Positions 49,664 through 58,452 of a DNA stretch of 64,000 nt are shown here, piece by piece; within the stretch, counting starts at the first letter, position 1; each line of letters opens with the position of its first letter. The stretch spans positions 1-64,000 of the forward strand of contig JAFSDM010000004.1 of the NCBI GenBank assembly GCA_017436225.1. Reading direction: 5' to 3'. The notes under the pieces are model-generated. The model searched no databases. It was not told where the DNA came from and was given only the letters and a program-made list of their open reading frames with translations. The DNA is from Clostridia bacterium (lineage in GTDB: Bacteria; Bacillota; Clostridia; Oscillospirales; Acutalibacteraceae). Both the position numbers and the translations under genes were made by a program.

Positions 49664-50758
49664 ATGAAACTAGGTATTGTTGGTTTACCTAATGTTGGTA
49701 AATCCACTCTTTTTAACGCTATTACAAACGCCGGTGCACAGTCGGCTAACTTCCCATTTTGCACTATCGAGCCTAACGTGGGAATGGTTGCCGTTCCTGA
49801 TGAACGTTTAGATGCACTAGCCAAGATGTACGACCCCGAAAAGTACACCCCTGCAGTTATTGAGTTTGTTGATATTGCAGGTCTTGTAAAGGGCGCTTCC
49901 AAGGGTGAGGGTCTTGGTAACAAATTCCTTTCACATATTCGTGAGGTTGATGCTATTGTTCACGTGGTTCGTTGCTTTGAAAGTGATGATATCATTCACG
50001 TTGAAGGCTCGGTTGACCCTTCACGCGATATTGAAACAATTAACATAGAGCTGATTTTATCGGATATGGAGATGGTTTCGCGCCGTCTTGACAAATCCGC
50101 AAAGGCTATGAAGGGTGATAAATCCTTAGCCCCCGAGGTTGAGTTTTTACAGCGCCTTTTAAAGGAGCTTGAAAACGGAGTTTCTGCCCGCGCAGTTGAA
50201 ACAAATGATTTTGAAGCCGCTATTTTAGCCGAAATGCCCCTTCTTTCTGCAAAGCCTGTTATTTACGCTTGTAATATGAGCGAGGATGATTTTGCGAATG
50301 GAATTGACGGTAACGAGCGTTTTAAGGCAGTAAAAGAAATCGCCGCTAAAGAAGGCGCCGAAACGCTGCCTATCTGCGCAGAAATGGAATCTCAAATTGC
50401 CTCTCTTTCTATGGAAGAAAAGGAATTATTCCTTGCCGATTTAGGTCTTGATAAATCAGGTCTTGACCGTCTTATTAAAACCTGTTATGACCTTTTAGGT
50501 CTTATTTCATACCTTACCGCAGGTAAGCCCGAGGTTCGTGCTTGGACCATTACAAAGGGAACAAAAGCCCCCGGCGCTGCAGGTAAAATTCACACCGACT
50601 TTGAGCGTGGCTTTATTCGCGCCGAGGTTGTAGCTTTTAAAGATCTTATGGAATGCGGCAGTATGACCGCCGCTAAGGAAAAGGGTCTTGTTCGCAGTGA
50701 GGGTAAGGAATACGTTATGCAAGACGGTGATGTTGTGCTTTTCCGTTTTAACGTATAA
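49664..50758 (+). CDS. ychF: Ribosome-binding ATPase YchF
   Basis: This Obg-related P-loop NTPase prefers ATP and binds ribosomes. The 364-residue protein has [15 protein letters not shown] (6-20), the switch II region [14 protein letters not shown] near 67, and a coiled-coil insert. A C-terminal TGS-like domain of about 85 residues contains [19 protein letters not shown] and [10 protein letters not shown]. All are normal for YchF. It has its own promoter; a small gene follows 58 bases downstream. Confidence 0.96.
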   Translation: MKLGIVGLPNVGKSTLFNAITNAGAQSANFPFCTIEPNVGMVAVPDERLDALAKMYDPEKYTPAVIEFVDIAGLVKGASKGEGLGNKFLSHIREVDAIVHVVRCFESDDIIHVEGSVDPSRDIETINIELILSDMEMVSRRLDKSAKAMKGDKSLAPEVEFLQRLLKELENGVSARAVETNDFEAAILAEMPLLSAKPVIYACNMSEDDFANGIDGNERFKAVKEIAAKEGAETLPICAEMESQIASLSMEEKELFLADLGLDKSGLDRLIKTCYDLLGLISYLTAGKPEVRAWTITKGTKAPGAAGKIHTDFERGFIRAEVVAFKDLMECGSMTAAKEKGLVRSEGKEYVMQDGDVVLFRFNV

Positions 50759-50816
50759 CACAAGGCGTATTTTATCAATTGAAATTACATATACTACCAT
50801 TTAAAGGAGTGTTTTT

Positions 50817-51077
50817 ATGATTAATGATATTGCTTTACACAATGCCGATTTCGGCGATTTTATTAAAACCCTTGACCACTGCAAGGGTGATGTATTTTTA
50901 GAAACTGCCGACGGTGATGTGCTTAATTTAAAATCTAAGCTTTGCCAGATAATTGGTATTGCAAATATTTTAAAAAGTGCAGAAATTTCCGAAGCAAAAA
51001 TTCGTTGCACAAACCCCGAAGATGAAACTCTGCTTTTTAGATTTAACCTTTACGGTGAAATCCCTGAAGAAAAATAA
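50817..51077 (+). CDS. Small conserved-looking soluble protein
   Basis: I do not recognise a named family. The 86-residue acidic protein has a compact pattern: DFGDFIKTLDHCKGDVFLET, then DGDVLNLKSKLCQIIGIANIL, then a short strand pair ending LLFRFNLYGEI. This suggests a small alpha/beta domain. It starts after AAAGGAG, 58 bases from ychF, and ends at an intrinsic terminator, so it is probably cotranscribed with ychF. Confidence 0.7.
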   Translation: MINDIALHNADFGDFIKTLDHCKGDVFLETADGDVLNLKSKLCQIIGIANILKSAEISEAKIRCTNPEDETLLFRFNLYGEIPEEK

Positions 51078-51091
51078 TAAACAAAGTTAAA

Positions 51092-51127
51092 ACATCGAGC
51101 GTCAAAAATGATGCTCGATGTTTTTTG
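51092..51127 (+). terminator. Terminator after the ychF operon
   Basis: ACATCGAGC and GCTCGATGT form a 9-bp stem, followed by TTTTTTG. It may also serve the convergent C39-like gene. Confidence 0.85.
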
Positions 51128-51136
51128 TATAATATT

Positions 51137-51502
51137 CTATTCCAAAATTTCCCAGTAATAACGGCGATTAGAAGTTGGAAAATCATCTAAAACACCGTGC
51201 TCGGGGTCATAAAACTTCCCTTTAAAATACAGCGACCAATGCCAACAACGTGGGGTTTCTAAGCTTAAAATGCAAATTTCAGGGAGTTGGGACAGCTCTT
51301 TAACCTCTATACGATTTGGAATATATTTTATACTTAAAGTATCTAAACACAATAACATCTGCTTTAAGGTTGTTTCCCTCTCGGTTTTTACAATATCTAT
51401 AATTTCATCAACAGTTTTATCCGAAAGCATAGCAAGCACAGCTTGACCGCACTGCAAATCGGTAGGTTCCTTTAAATATTTAACCGATTGTGTTAGTGAC
51501 AA
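51137..51502 (-). CDS. C39-like cysteine peptidase domain protein
   Basis: This 121-residue stand-alone domain resembles peptidase C39 (bacteriocin-processing family). It has the catalytic Gln-Cys in LQCGQAVLAML (Cys18), a histidine in WHWSLYFKGKFYDPEHG (His88) and a downstream aspartate (Asp99), completing a Q-C-H-D set. There is no ABC transporter, no membrane helix and no signal peptide, so it is cytosolic. No substrate peptide is seen near it. It is a single gene, converging on the ychF operon. It could be an inactive or self-contained protease. Confidence 0.75.
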   Translation of the reverse strand: MSLTQSVKYLKEPTDLQCGQAVLAMLSDKTVDEIIDIVKTERETTLKQMLLCLDTLSIKYIPNRIEVKELSQLPEICILSLETPRCWHWSLYFKGKFYDPEHGVLDDFPTSNRRYYWEILE

Positions 51503-51593
51503 GGTTCATCCCCCTTTTATTTTTTATAATTATAACAAATTTCAAAAAAACATTCAAGGAGATAATTTTTAATGCGTTTTTGCTATTTTTATG

Positions 51594-51622
51594 TTGTTTT
51601 AAAAGCAATTATGTGCTACAAT
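51594..51622 (+). promoter_or_regulatory. uxaB-uxaA promoter
   Basis: TTGTTT (51594-51599) and TACAAT (51617-51622) have a 17-base spacer. No cre-like operator is evident. Confidence 0.55.
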
Positions 51623-51681
51623 GAATTTGTATGTAAACTTCGGTTTGCAATTCGTTTTGTTTTAAACAAAGGAGAGGTAGT

Positions 51682-52989
51682 ATGAAAAATTTAAATGATT
51701 ACAACAAACCCACAAGACCCATTAAGGTTTTACAGTTTGGTGAAGGCGGATTTTTACGCGGCTTTGTAGACTGGATGCTTCAAAAATTAAACGATGCAGA
51801 CCTTTGGAATGGTTCTGTGGTAGTTGCTCAGCCTATAGAAAACGGTCTTTGTGATATGCTTGATGCACAAAACTGTATTTATACACACGTCATCCGCGGT
51901 GCCGAGGGTGTAGAAACCAGTCTTATTGATGTTATTGACAGCTGTGTTAAACCCTATGAGGATTTTGACGCTTACCTAAAGCTTGCCGAAAATCCCGACC
52001 TTAGATTTATTGTTTCCAACACTACCGAAGCAGGCATAACCTTTAACGAGAAAGATAAATTCACCGATGTTCCACCAAAAAGCTTCCCCGCAAAGCTCAC
52101 TATACTTATGAAAAAACGTTTTGACCTTGGTCTTGGCGGTTTTGTGTTCCTCCCTTGCGAGCTTATTGACCGCAATGGTGACAACCTTAAAAAGACCGTT
52201 TTACAGTATGCAAAGCTCTGGAGCTTAGGCGAAGATTTTATAAACTGGGTAGAAAAAGAAAATGTATTCTGCAACACTCTTGTTGACCGTATTAACACCG
52301 GTTATCCAAAAGGTGAAGCTCTTGATTTAGATTATGAAGATAAGCTTGTAAATACTTCTGAATTCTTCCACCTTTGGGTTATTGAAACTGATTATGATTT
52401 AGAAGCAGAACTTCCCTTCTCTAAAGCGGGTCTTAACGTAATCGTTACTAAAGATGCTTTAGAGCGTTACCGCACAAGAAAGGTAAGAATTTTAAACGGC
52501 GCACACACCTCTATGGTTTGCTACGCTCTTTTAAGCGGCATTGAAACCGTGAAAGAGTGTATGGATAACGAAGGTATGCACAGCTTCCTTAAGGATTGCT
52601 TATTTGAAGAAATTATTCCTACTCTTGATTTACCGAAGGAAGAGCTTTTAGATTATGCGAACAGCGTTTTAACTCGTTTTGCTAACCCCTACATAAAGCA
52701 CTATCTTTCTGCAATTGTTTTAAACTCTGTAAGTAAATTCAAGGTAAGAGTTTTACCTTCTGTTTTAGAGTACAAAAACCGTTTTGGCAGTTATCCAAAA
52801 AATCTTATTTTTGGTCTTTCAAAGCTTATTGAATTCTATAAAACAGGCGCACCTAACGATGATGCCGACGTTACCGAATTTGTAAAAACTAAATCTCTTG
52901 AAGAGATTTTAAAGAATGCCGACCTTTGGGGTACCGACATTTCCGATATGGGCGAGGAGATAAAAAATGCAAATCCATACTTTAGATAA
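51682..52989 (+). CDS. uxaB: Tagaturonate reductase
   Basis: This NADH-dependent reductase of the mannitol-dehydrogenase family converts tagaturonate to altronate in galacturonate breakdown. The 435-residue protein has the nucleotide-binding start KVLQFGEGGFLRGFVDWML (about 15-33) and EAGITFN near 115. The catalytic-domain block TRKVRILNGAHTSMVCYALL near 263 includes the conserved Lys and Asn-His pair. GGAGAGGT precedes the ATG. Its end overlaps uxaA by 23 bases, so translation is coupled. Fructuronate reductase (uxuB) is the alternative, made unlikely by uxaA next door. Confidence 0.92.
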   Translation: MKNLNDYNKPTRPIKVLQFGEGGFLRGFVDWMLQKLNDADLWNGSVVVAQPIENGLCDMLDAQNCIYTHVIRGAEGVETSLIDVIDSCVKPYEDFDAYLKLAENPDLRFIVSNTTEAGITFNEKDKFTDVPPKSFPAKLTILMKKRFDLGLGGFVFLPCELIDRNGDNLKKTVLQYAKLWSLGEDFINWVEKENVFCNTLVDRINTGYPKGEALDLDYEDKLVNTSEFFHLWVIETDYDLEAELPFSKAGLNVIVTKDALERYRTRKVRILNGAHTSMVCYALLSGIETVKECMDNEGMHSFLKDCLFEEIIPTLDLPKEELLDYANSVLTRFANPYIKHYLSAIVLNSVSKFKVRVLPSVLEYKNRFGSYPKNLIFGLSKLIEFYKTGAPNDDADVTEFVKTKSLEEILKNADLWGTDISDMGEEIKNANPYFR

Positions 52990-54343
52990 TGTAGAAGTTA
53001 AAGAAGACGGTCACAAATACGCTCTTGCTTTAATTAAAGAAGGCGAAAACGTTATTAAGTACGGTTTCCCTATCGGTCACGCTAAGCGCGATATACAGAT
53101 TGGAGAAAAAGTTTCGCCCGAAAATCTTAAATCAAACCTTGCAGGCATTATTGATTGGAGCTATACCCCCTACGATGAGCCTGAAGCCAAAAAAAGCGAA
53201 GCATTTTTTATGGGTTACCAAAGAGCCAGTGGCGACGTTGGTATTCGTAACGATATTTGGATAATTCCTACCGTTGGTTGCGCAAATGCAGCCGCAAAAA
53301 AACTTGCCGAGCTTACAGGCGCTAAGGCTTACACTCACCCCTACGGCTGTTCTCAGCTTGGCGGCGACCTTGAAACCACACAAAAGGTTTTAGCAGGTCT
53401 TATTAAGCACCCCAACGCAGGCGGTGTTTTAGTGCTTGGTCTTGGTTGTGAAAATAACGAAATTCATCTTATGAAAAACGCTTTAGGCGATTATGATGAA
53501 AACAGAATTCGCTTTTTAATTCTTCAGAACTGTGAAGATGAAATGGCAGAGGGTCTTAAAATTATAAACGAGCTTAAAGCTATTACCGCTAACGATACAC
53601 GTACAAAGCTCCCCGTTTCTGCCCTTAGAATAGGCGTTAAATGCGGCGGTAGTGATGGTTATAGCGGAATTACCGCTAATCCGCTTGTTGGTCTTGTTGC
53701 TGATAAGTTTTTTGAATACGATGCTAAGATTTTAATGACCGAAATGCCCGAAGCCTTTGGCGCAGAGCAGATTTTACTTGCCCGTAGCGATAGTAAGGAG
53801 AGCTTTTTAGCCGCTTCTAATATGCTTAAAGGCTTTAGACAGTATTTTATTGACCACGGCGAAGGCATTGCAGATAACCCATCTCCCGGTAACATTGCAG
53901 GCGGTATTTCCACCCTTGAGGAAAAATCCCTAGGCTGTGTGCAAAAGGCGGGTAAAGTTACCCTCCGCGGTGCCTTAAACTTTGGTGAAGCTCCAAACGG
54001 CAAAGGCGGTCTTTACCTTGTAAACGGTCCAGGTAATGATCAGGTTGCCGTAACAAATCTTTCAGCTTCAGGCGCACACATAATTTTATTTACAACAGGT
54101 CGTGGCACTCCGCTTTGCGGTCCTGTGCCTACCCTTAAGATTTCTACCAACTCTCCCCTTTATGCTAAAAAGCCACATTGGATTGACTTTAACGCAGGTG
54201 AGATTATAAACGGTGCTGACAAAGCCGCTTTAACAAACGATTTGTTTGATTTAATTATTGCAACCGCAGAAGGCAAGGAGTCGTTAGGCGAGAAAAACGG
54301 ATTTGAAGATATCGCAATTTTTAAAGATGGCGTAACCTTATAG
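52967..54343 (+). CDS. uxaA: Altronate dehydratase
   Basis: This enzyme dehydrates altronate to 2-keto-3-deoxygluconate, the step after uxaB. The 458-residue protein has the N-terminal SAF-like segment (about 1-75) and the large UxaA domain. That domain holds RNDIWIIPTVGCANAAAK near 97 and HPYGCSQLGG near 124. Near 218 is GVKCGGSDGYSGITANP, and late in the domain is LFTTGRGTPLCGPVPTLK. Both the small and large parts are in one chain, as in E. coli. KDG kinase and aldolase genes are not in the window. Confidence 0.94.
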   Translation: MQIHTLDNVEVKEDGHKYALALIKEGENVIKYGFPIGHAKRDIQIGEKVSPENLKSNLAGIIDWSYTPYDEPEAKKSEAFFMGYQRASGDVGIRNDIWIIPTVGCANAAAKKLAELTGAKAYTHPYGCSQLGGDLETTQKVLAGLIKHPNAGGVLVLGLGCENNEIHLMKNALGDYDENRIRFLILQNCEDEMAEGLKIINELKAITANDTRTKLPVSALRIGVKCGGSDGYSGITANPLVGLVADKFFEYDAKILMTEMPEAFGAEQILLARSDSKESFLAASNMLKGFRQYFIDHGEGIADNPSPGNIAGGISTLEEKSLGCVQKAGKVTLRGALNFGEAPNGKGGLYLVNGPGNDQVAVTNLSASGAHIILFTTGRGTPLCGPVPTLKISTNSPLYAKKPHWIDFNAGEIINGADKAALTNDLFDLIIATAEGKESLGEKNGFEDIAIFKDGVTL

Positions 54344-54354
54344 CTTAAAATGTT

Positions 54355-54389
54355 AAACCGCAAGGCAGTTTTTCTGCTTTGCGGTTTTT
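54355..54389 (+). terminator. Terminator after uxaA
   Basis: AAACCGCAAgGCAG pairs with CTGCtTTGCGGTTT around five Ts, followed by TTTTTG. It may also serve the convergent gene. Confidence 0.85.
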
Positions 54390-54392
54390 GTT

Positions 54393-54827
54393 TTATAAAT
54401 ATTTTCTGATATCTACTGTAAGTTTTTCTTCAAGATTTATAAGGCGCTTGGTTATATCCTTTGAATATTCATCGGCGGCTTTGAACTCGTTTAAATATCG
54501 GTTAAGGGATTTCACACCCATATTACAACCATCGGTCATAAGGTCGGCAATAGTGTTATCGGTGTTATCCATAGAAAGCTTCCAATTAGTTTTCATCCAA
54601 GACATTCCCTTAACAATAGGGTTTGGTGCCTTGCCTTCATCTTCAAACCTTTCTAATTGCTCATTGATTTCAGTTTGAAGTTTTTTGTGCTCTTCCTTGC
54701 AGTCGGTCAGATATTTTTCAAGCTTTGGTGACTTAACGTTATCCAAAACCTCTTCAATGGAATCAATGCCCATTCTAACGCCCGCATCGCACTCACGCAA
54801 AAGTTTAATTGTATCTGATTCAATCAT
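54393..54827 (-). CDS. Predicted four-helix-bundle protein (ferritin-like)
   Basis: This 144-residue protein of unknown function is almost all helix-forming. The first helix contains LLRECDAGVRMGIDSIEEVL. Further helices are LEKYLTDCKEEHKKLQTEIN, NTIADLMTDGCNMGVKSLNR and ITKRLINLEEKLTVDIRKYL. The spacing and Glu/His content resemble DUF2383-type ferritin-like bundles, but a clear paired ExxH iron site is not complete. AAAGGATG sets the start at 54827. It lies downstream of the M14 peptidase gene (43-base gap) on the same strand. Confidence 0.7.
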   Translation of the reverse strand: MIESDTIKLLRECDAGVRMGIDSIEEVLDNVKSPKLEKYLTDCKEEHKKLQTEINEQLERFEDEGKAPNPIVKGMSWMKTNWKLSMDNTDNTIADLMTDGCNMGVKSLNRYLNEFKAADEYSKDITKRLINLEEKLTVDIRKYL

Positions 54828-54870
54828 TTTAATCATCCTTTCGGTTTTATTTTAACCATAAAGAGTGATT

Positions 54871-56154
54871 TTATTCTAAAACAGTAAGTGCAACCCTTAG
54901 AATTTCGCGCACTGCGGGATAAAAATCATCAAATTTTTGTATTGGCAACGGGTTTACGCCCTTGCCCGCTTCAACGGTATATGCAGGCTTTAAATAGGTC
55001 ATAATAAACCAATCCTTATACCCTGCAAACGACTGAAACTCATCGGGGTCGGTTAACTTATATCCCGAAACTAAAGCCATTCTTTCTCCAATCTCTTTAG
55101 CGCCCCGTGGCTCATAGTTTCCAAACCGCCAATAAATCTCCTCCCCCTGAGTGTGCAATGAAACGGTTAAATCAAAATCTTCTTTAACGCTTACATTATA
55201 CACTGCTAGTGATTCAGGTTGGTCTAGCGGCGCAAAGCCCACAAAATCTCTTGGTCCTGCTTTAGTATATCCCGCCTGATACTTTTGCTCCTTTGCCTTT
55301 TCCCACATAGCAGGATAATTTAAGTTCAAATCTACACCCCTTATATTTGCCTTCCACCCCGACGGAAATGGAATAAAGGGGTAATTATTAGCAAGTACCA
55401 AAGTATCATAATAGGTTTCGCTATCACGTTCCATTGCCCCCGTTACCAAATCTACACCATCGGGATTTACCATAGGAATTATGTAAAGAGTTGTATTATC
55501 GAAGGTGTATTCGGCGTTTAATGCACCTAAATATGTAGCGTTTACAACACTTTTTGCATACTCTTCTCCAAATTTTAAAACCATTGGAGTTGTTATCCAC
55601 TCATTTGCGTGATGGGAAGCGTTAAAAAAGATTTTGCGCTGTCCTTTTCCCATTTTAAGCATTATAATAGGTCGGTTTAAAACGCTTCTACCTACAATTT
55701 GGAGCGAAATAAATGGGTACCTTACCACTAAGCCTTCGCAAATAAGCTCGGTAAGTAAAGCCGAATAGGCTATATTAGTAGGCACTAAAGAAAAATTAAA
55801 AGGAACAAAAATTTTTTGCCCAACCTGCAAATTATTCGCCAAAATACTTATGTTGGCATTTTCTATAAGCTGTACCGTACTGCCCAATCTGTTTGCAATG
55901 CTATATAAACTATCACCGCTTTCCACCGTATAAACAGTATATCCCGTTAAAAAATCTCGCAGTAGATTGAAGGTATTTTTCCCAACAATACCATCAGGTA
56001 ACAGATCCCTGCTTTTTTGAAATTCAATTACTGCACTTTTAGTTCTTCCGCCAAATATTCCGTCTATTAAAGCGGGACTAAATCCTGCTCTTTTTAAAGC
56101 TAACTGCACCATTTGAACAAGACTACCGCCGTCGCCTTCCTTAATTAAAAACAT
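54871..56154 (-). CDS. M14 peptidase with peptidoglycan-binding and LysM domains
   Basis: This is a cell-wall peptidase, probably a gamma-D-glutamyl-meso-diaminopimelate endopeptidase. Domain order: PG_binding_1 (about 5-68, AGFSPALIDGIFGGRTKSAV), LysM (about 72-118, YTVESGDSLYSIANRLGS) and M14 zinc carboxypeptidase (about 125-427). The zinc ligands are in HHANEW (His182, Glu185) and SLHTQGEE, with the catalytic glutamate in AYTVEAGKG. There is no signal peptide, as in sporulation-linked wall enzymes acting in the mother cell or on lysis. It starts after AGGAGTG and is divergent from the 98-residue gene. Confidence 0.88.
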   Translation of the reverse strand: MFLIKEGDGGSLVQMVQLALKRAGFSPALIDGIFGGRTKSAVIEFQKSRDLLPDGIVGKNTFNLLRDFLTGYTVYTVESGDSLYSIANRLGSTVQLIENANISILANNLQVGQKIFVPFNFSLVPTNIAYSALLTELICEGLVVRYPFISLQIVGRSVLNRPIIMLKMGKGQRKIFFNASHHANEWITTPMVLKFGEEYAKSVVNATYLGALNAEYTFDNTTLYIIPMVNPDGVDLVTGAMERDSETYYDTLVLANNYPFIPFPSGWKANIRGVDLNLNYPAMWEKAKEQKYQAGYTKAGPRDFVGFAPLDQPESLAVYNVSVKEDFDLTVSLHTQGEEIYWRFGNYEPRGAKEIGERMALVSGYKLTDPDEFQSFAGYKDWFIMTYLKPAYTVEAGKGVNPLPIQKFDDFYPAVREILRVALTVLE

Positions 56155-56215
56155 AAAATCACTCCTTTTTTAATTATATGTAATATAGCACAAACTATAT
56201 GTTAGGAGAATTTTT

Positions 56216-56512
56216 GTGAAGGCGAAGGTTAAATTTGAAATTAAATGTAAAAATATGCTTTACTCTTTTTTAAACAACTGCAAGGAAAATAGACCCGATA
56301 TTGCAGTGATTACCCCAAACGGACTCATTAAAGATAAGTTTTATTTAGATTTAAGCGAATACGTGGGCAAAATTATTTTAAACACAAGCGATTATAGCGA
56401 TGAGCTTAAGTCAAGTCTACTTGCACACAGTGGGACTGTTTTAGAATATAAAACTGAATATAACAGCAATGAAAATTCGGTTGCAGTTTTAAATATGCCA
56501 ATAAAAAGATAA
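56216..56512 (+). CDS. Small protein of unknown function
   Basis: This 98-residue soluble protein matches no family I recognise. It starts at GTG behind TTAGGAGAA. It begins with a basic strand (KAKVKFEIKCKNMLYSFL) and alternates short strands and helices. Its alpha/beta pattern includes VITPNGLIKDKFYLDLSEYV. It is divergent from the M14 gene by about 60 bases and precedes prfC, which has its own weak promoter. Confidence 0.6.
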   Translation: MKAKVKFEIKCKNMLYSFLNNCKENRPDIAVITPNGLIKDKFYLDLSEYVGKIILNTSDYSDELKSSLLAHSGTVLEYKTEYNSNENSVAVLNMPIKR

Positions 56513-56529
56513 AATAATTAAATTTAATC

Positions 56530-56558
56530 TTTAAAAATTAAAGTGTTTATGATATAAT
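56530..56558 (+). promoter_or_regulatory. Possible prfC promoter
   Basis: A perfect -10 TATAAT (56553-56558) has only a weak -35 (TTTAAA, 56530-56535) at 17 bases. Confidence 0.4.
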
Positions 56559-56594
56559 AAATAAGTTAATGATTTTTAAAATTAGGAGAAGGCT

Positions 56595-58202
56595 ATGTCT
56601 GATATTAAAAAAGAAATTTCTCGAAGAAGAACTTTTGCTATAATCTCCCACCCTGATGCAGGTAAAACCACACTTACCGAAAAGCTTTTGCTTTACGGTA
56701 GAGCCATTCAATCTGCGGGTTCAATAAAGGGTAAGCAGAATGATAAACACGCCGTTTCTGACTGGATGGAGATTGAAAAAAAGAGAGGTATTTCTATAAC
56801 CTCATCGGTAATGCAGTTTGAGTATGACGGCTACTGCATAAACATCTTGGATACCCCCGGTCACCAAGATTTCTCAGAGGATACCTACCGTACCCTTACC
56901 GCTGCCGATAGCGTTGTAATGGTTATTGATGCCGCAAAGGGTATTGAGCCACAAACCAGAAAGCTATTTAAGGTTTGTGCTATGCGCCATATTCCCATTT
57001 TCACATTCATAAATAAAATGGACCGCGAAGCAAGAGATTCCTTTGAACTTTTAGATGAGCTTGAAAGTGAATTTGGTATAGGCACCTACCCTATGAACTG
57101 GCCCATTGGTTGCGGTGTGGATTTTAAGGGTGTTTATGACCGCGAAAAGCAAAGAATATTAACCTTTGCCGATTCGCACGCAGGCGGAACAAGAATTGAA
57201 GCCATTGAGTGTGATATTAACGATACCGAAAAGTTAGATAGCCTTATTGGTATGTATTCACGCCAAAACCTATGCGATGAATTGGAGCTTGTAGAGGGCG
57301 CAGGTTATGAATTTGACCTTGATTTAGTTCGATCAGGTAAACTTTCTCCTGTATTTTTCGGTTCGGCTTTAAACAACTTTGGTATTGAGCCGTTTTTAGA
57401 AAACTTCTTAAAAATGACAACCGAGCCTCTGCCCCACCGTTCAGGCGAAAAAATTATTGAGCCAACCGAAGAAAGATTTTCCGCATTTGTTTTTAAAATT
57501 CAGGCAAATATGAATAAAGCCCACCGCGACAGAATTGCTTTTATGAGAATTTGCTCAGGTAAATTTGAGCGTTCTAAAGAGTATTATCACGTACAAGGCA
57601 AACGTAATATTAAGCTCTCACGCCCACAACAGATGATGGCGCAAGAGCGTGAAGTTATTGACACAGCCTATGCGGGAGATATTATAGGTGTTTTTGACCC
57701 CGGTATTTTCTCCATTGGTGATACAATTTGCGATGAATCACTAAAGGTTGAATATGCCGGTATTCCCACCTTTGCTCCCGAGCATTTTGCCATTGTAGAG
57801 CAGATTGATTCGCTTAAACGCAAGCAGTTTGATAAAGGCATTACGCAGATTGCGCAGGAAGGTGCAATTCAAATGTTCTTTATTCCTAATTCGGGTATGG
57901 AAAGGGTTTATGTTGGCGTTGTTGGTACACTTCAGTTTGACGTGCTGCAGTTCCGTATGGAATCGGAATACGGTGTTAAATATAACAGAATTGATACCCC
58001 CCTATCTTTAGTTCGCTTTGCCGAAATGAAGGATGGCAGTGAGCTTAGTGACCTTAACCTTATGTCTACAACCAAACACGTTATAGATAGAAAGGGCAGA
58101 GATTTGCTGCTTTTTAATGCCGAATATGAAATTAACTGGGCGCTTGATAAAAACGAAAATCTTGTGCTTAAGGAATTTAGCCAATTAGAAGAGTTTGAAT
58201 AA
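56595..58202 (+). CDS. prfC: Peptide chain release factor 3
   Basis: This GTPase recycles RF1/RF2 from the ribosome after termination. The 535-residue protein has the G1 motif HPDAGKTTLTEKLL (20-33), the effector/G3 region ISITSSVMQFEYDG and DTPGHQDFSEDT, and G4 NKMDREARD. The family sequence KGKQNDKHAVSDWMEIE is also present. It is two-domain EF-G-like but lacks EF-G's C-terminal domains, which fits RF3. GGAGAAGG precedes the ATG. It is a single gene; many Firmicutes carry it. Confidence 0.96.
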   Translation: MSDIKKEISRRRTFAIISHPDAGKTTLTEKLLLYGRAIQSAGSIKGKQNDKHAVSDWMEIEKKRGISITSSVMQFEYDGYCINILDTPGHQDFSEDTYRTLTAADSVVMVIDAAKGIEPQTRKLFKVCAMRHIPIFTFINKMDREARDSFELLDELESEFGIGTYPMNWPIGCGVDFKGVYDREKQRILTFADSHAGGTRIEAIECDINDTEKLDSLIGMYSRQNLCDELELVEGAGYEFDLDLVRSGKLSPVFFGSALNNFGIEPFLENFLKMTTEPLPHRSGEKIIEPTEERFSAFVFKIQANMNKAHRDRIAFMRICSGKFERSKEYYHVQGKRNIKLSRPQQMMAQEREVIDTAYAGDIIGVFDPGIFSIGDTICDESLKVEYAGIPTFAPEHFAIVEQIDSLKRKQFDKGITQIAQEGAIQMFFIPNSGMERVYVGVVGTLQFDVLQFRMESEYGVKYNRIDTPLSLVRFAEMKDGSELSDLNLMSTTKHVIDRKGRDLLLFNAEYEINWALDKNENLVLKEFSQLEEFE

Positions 58203-58235
58203 TTGGTCCAAGAACGGATTTATAGGGGATTTATT

Positions 58236-58366
58236 TTGTAGGGGGCGGCGCCCTCGACACCCCGTGAAAATGTTTGCGCAAAACAGGGTGTTATTGTAGG
58301 GAACAACCTATGCGTTGTTCCCTTAAAAACAATTGAATTTTGCGGTTTTGAGGCCCTCCCCTACAA
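58236..58366. repeat. MITE-like element with terminal inverted repeats
   Basis: TTGTAGGGG (58236-58244) and CCCCTACAA (58358-58366) bound a 131-base GC-richer element. It contains an ACACCC...GGGTGT pair and a GGGAACAAC/GTTGTTCCC hairpin (58299-58322). It is non-coding. Similar short elements are common in Ruminococcaceae genomes (from memory). A related hairpin occurs at 60.95 kb on the other side of the dockerin gene. Confidence 0.65.
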
Positions 58367-58396
58367 TATGTCTATTTAATTTGTGGGTATATATAA

Positions 58397-58426
58397 AAAA
58401 TCGGCGTTTTGCAACGCCGATTTTTT
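58397..58426. terminator. Terminator at the dockerin gene end
   Basis: AATCGGCGTT and AACGCCGATT enclose TTGC, with runs of at least six T on both strands. It is the bidirectional end of the large dockerin gene and of prfC. Confidence 0.9.
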
Positions 58427-58452
58427 AATTATTTAATTAACAAACTGTAAGA

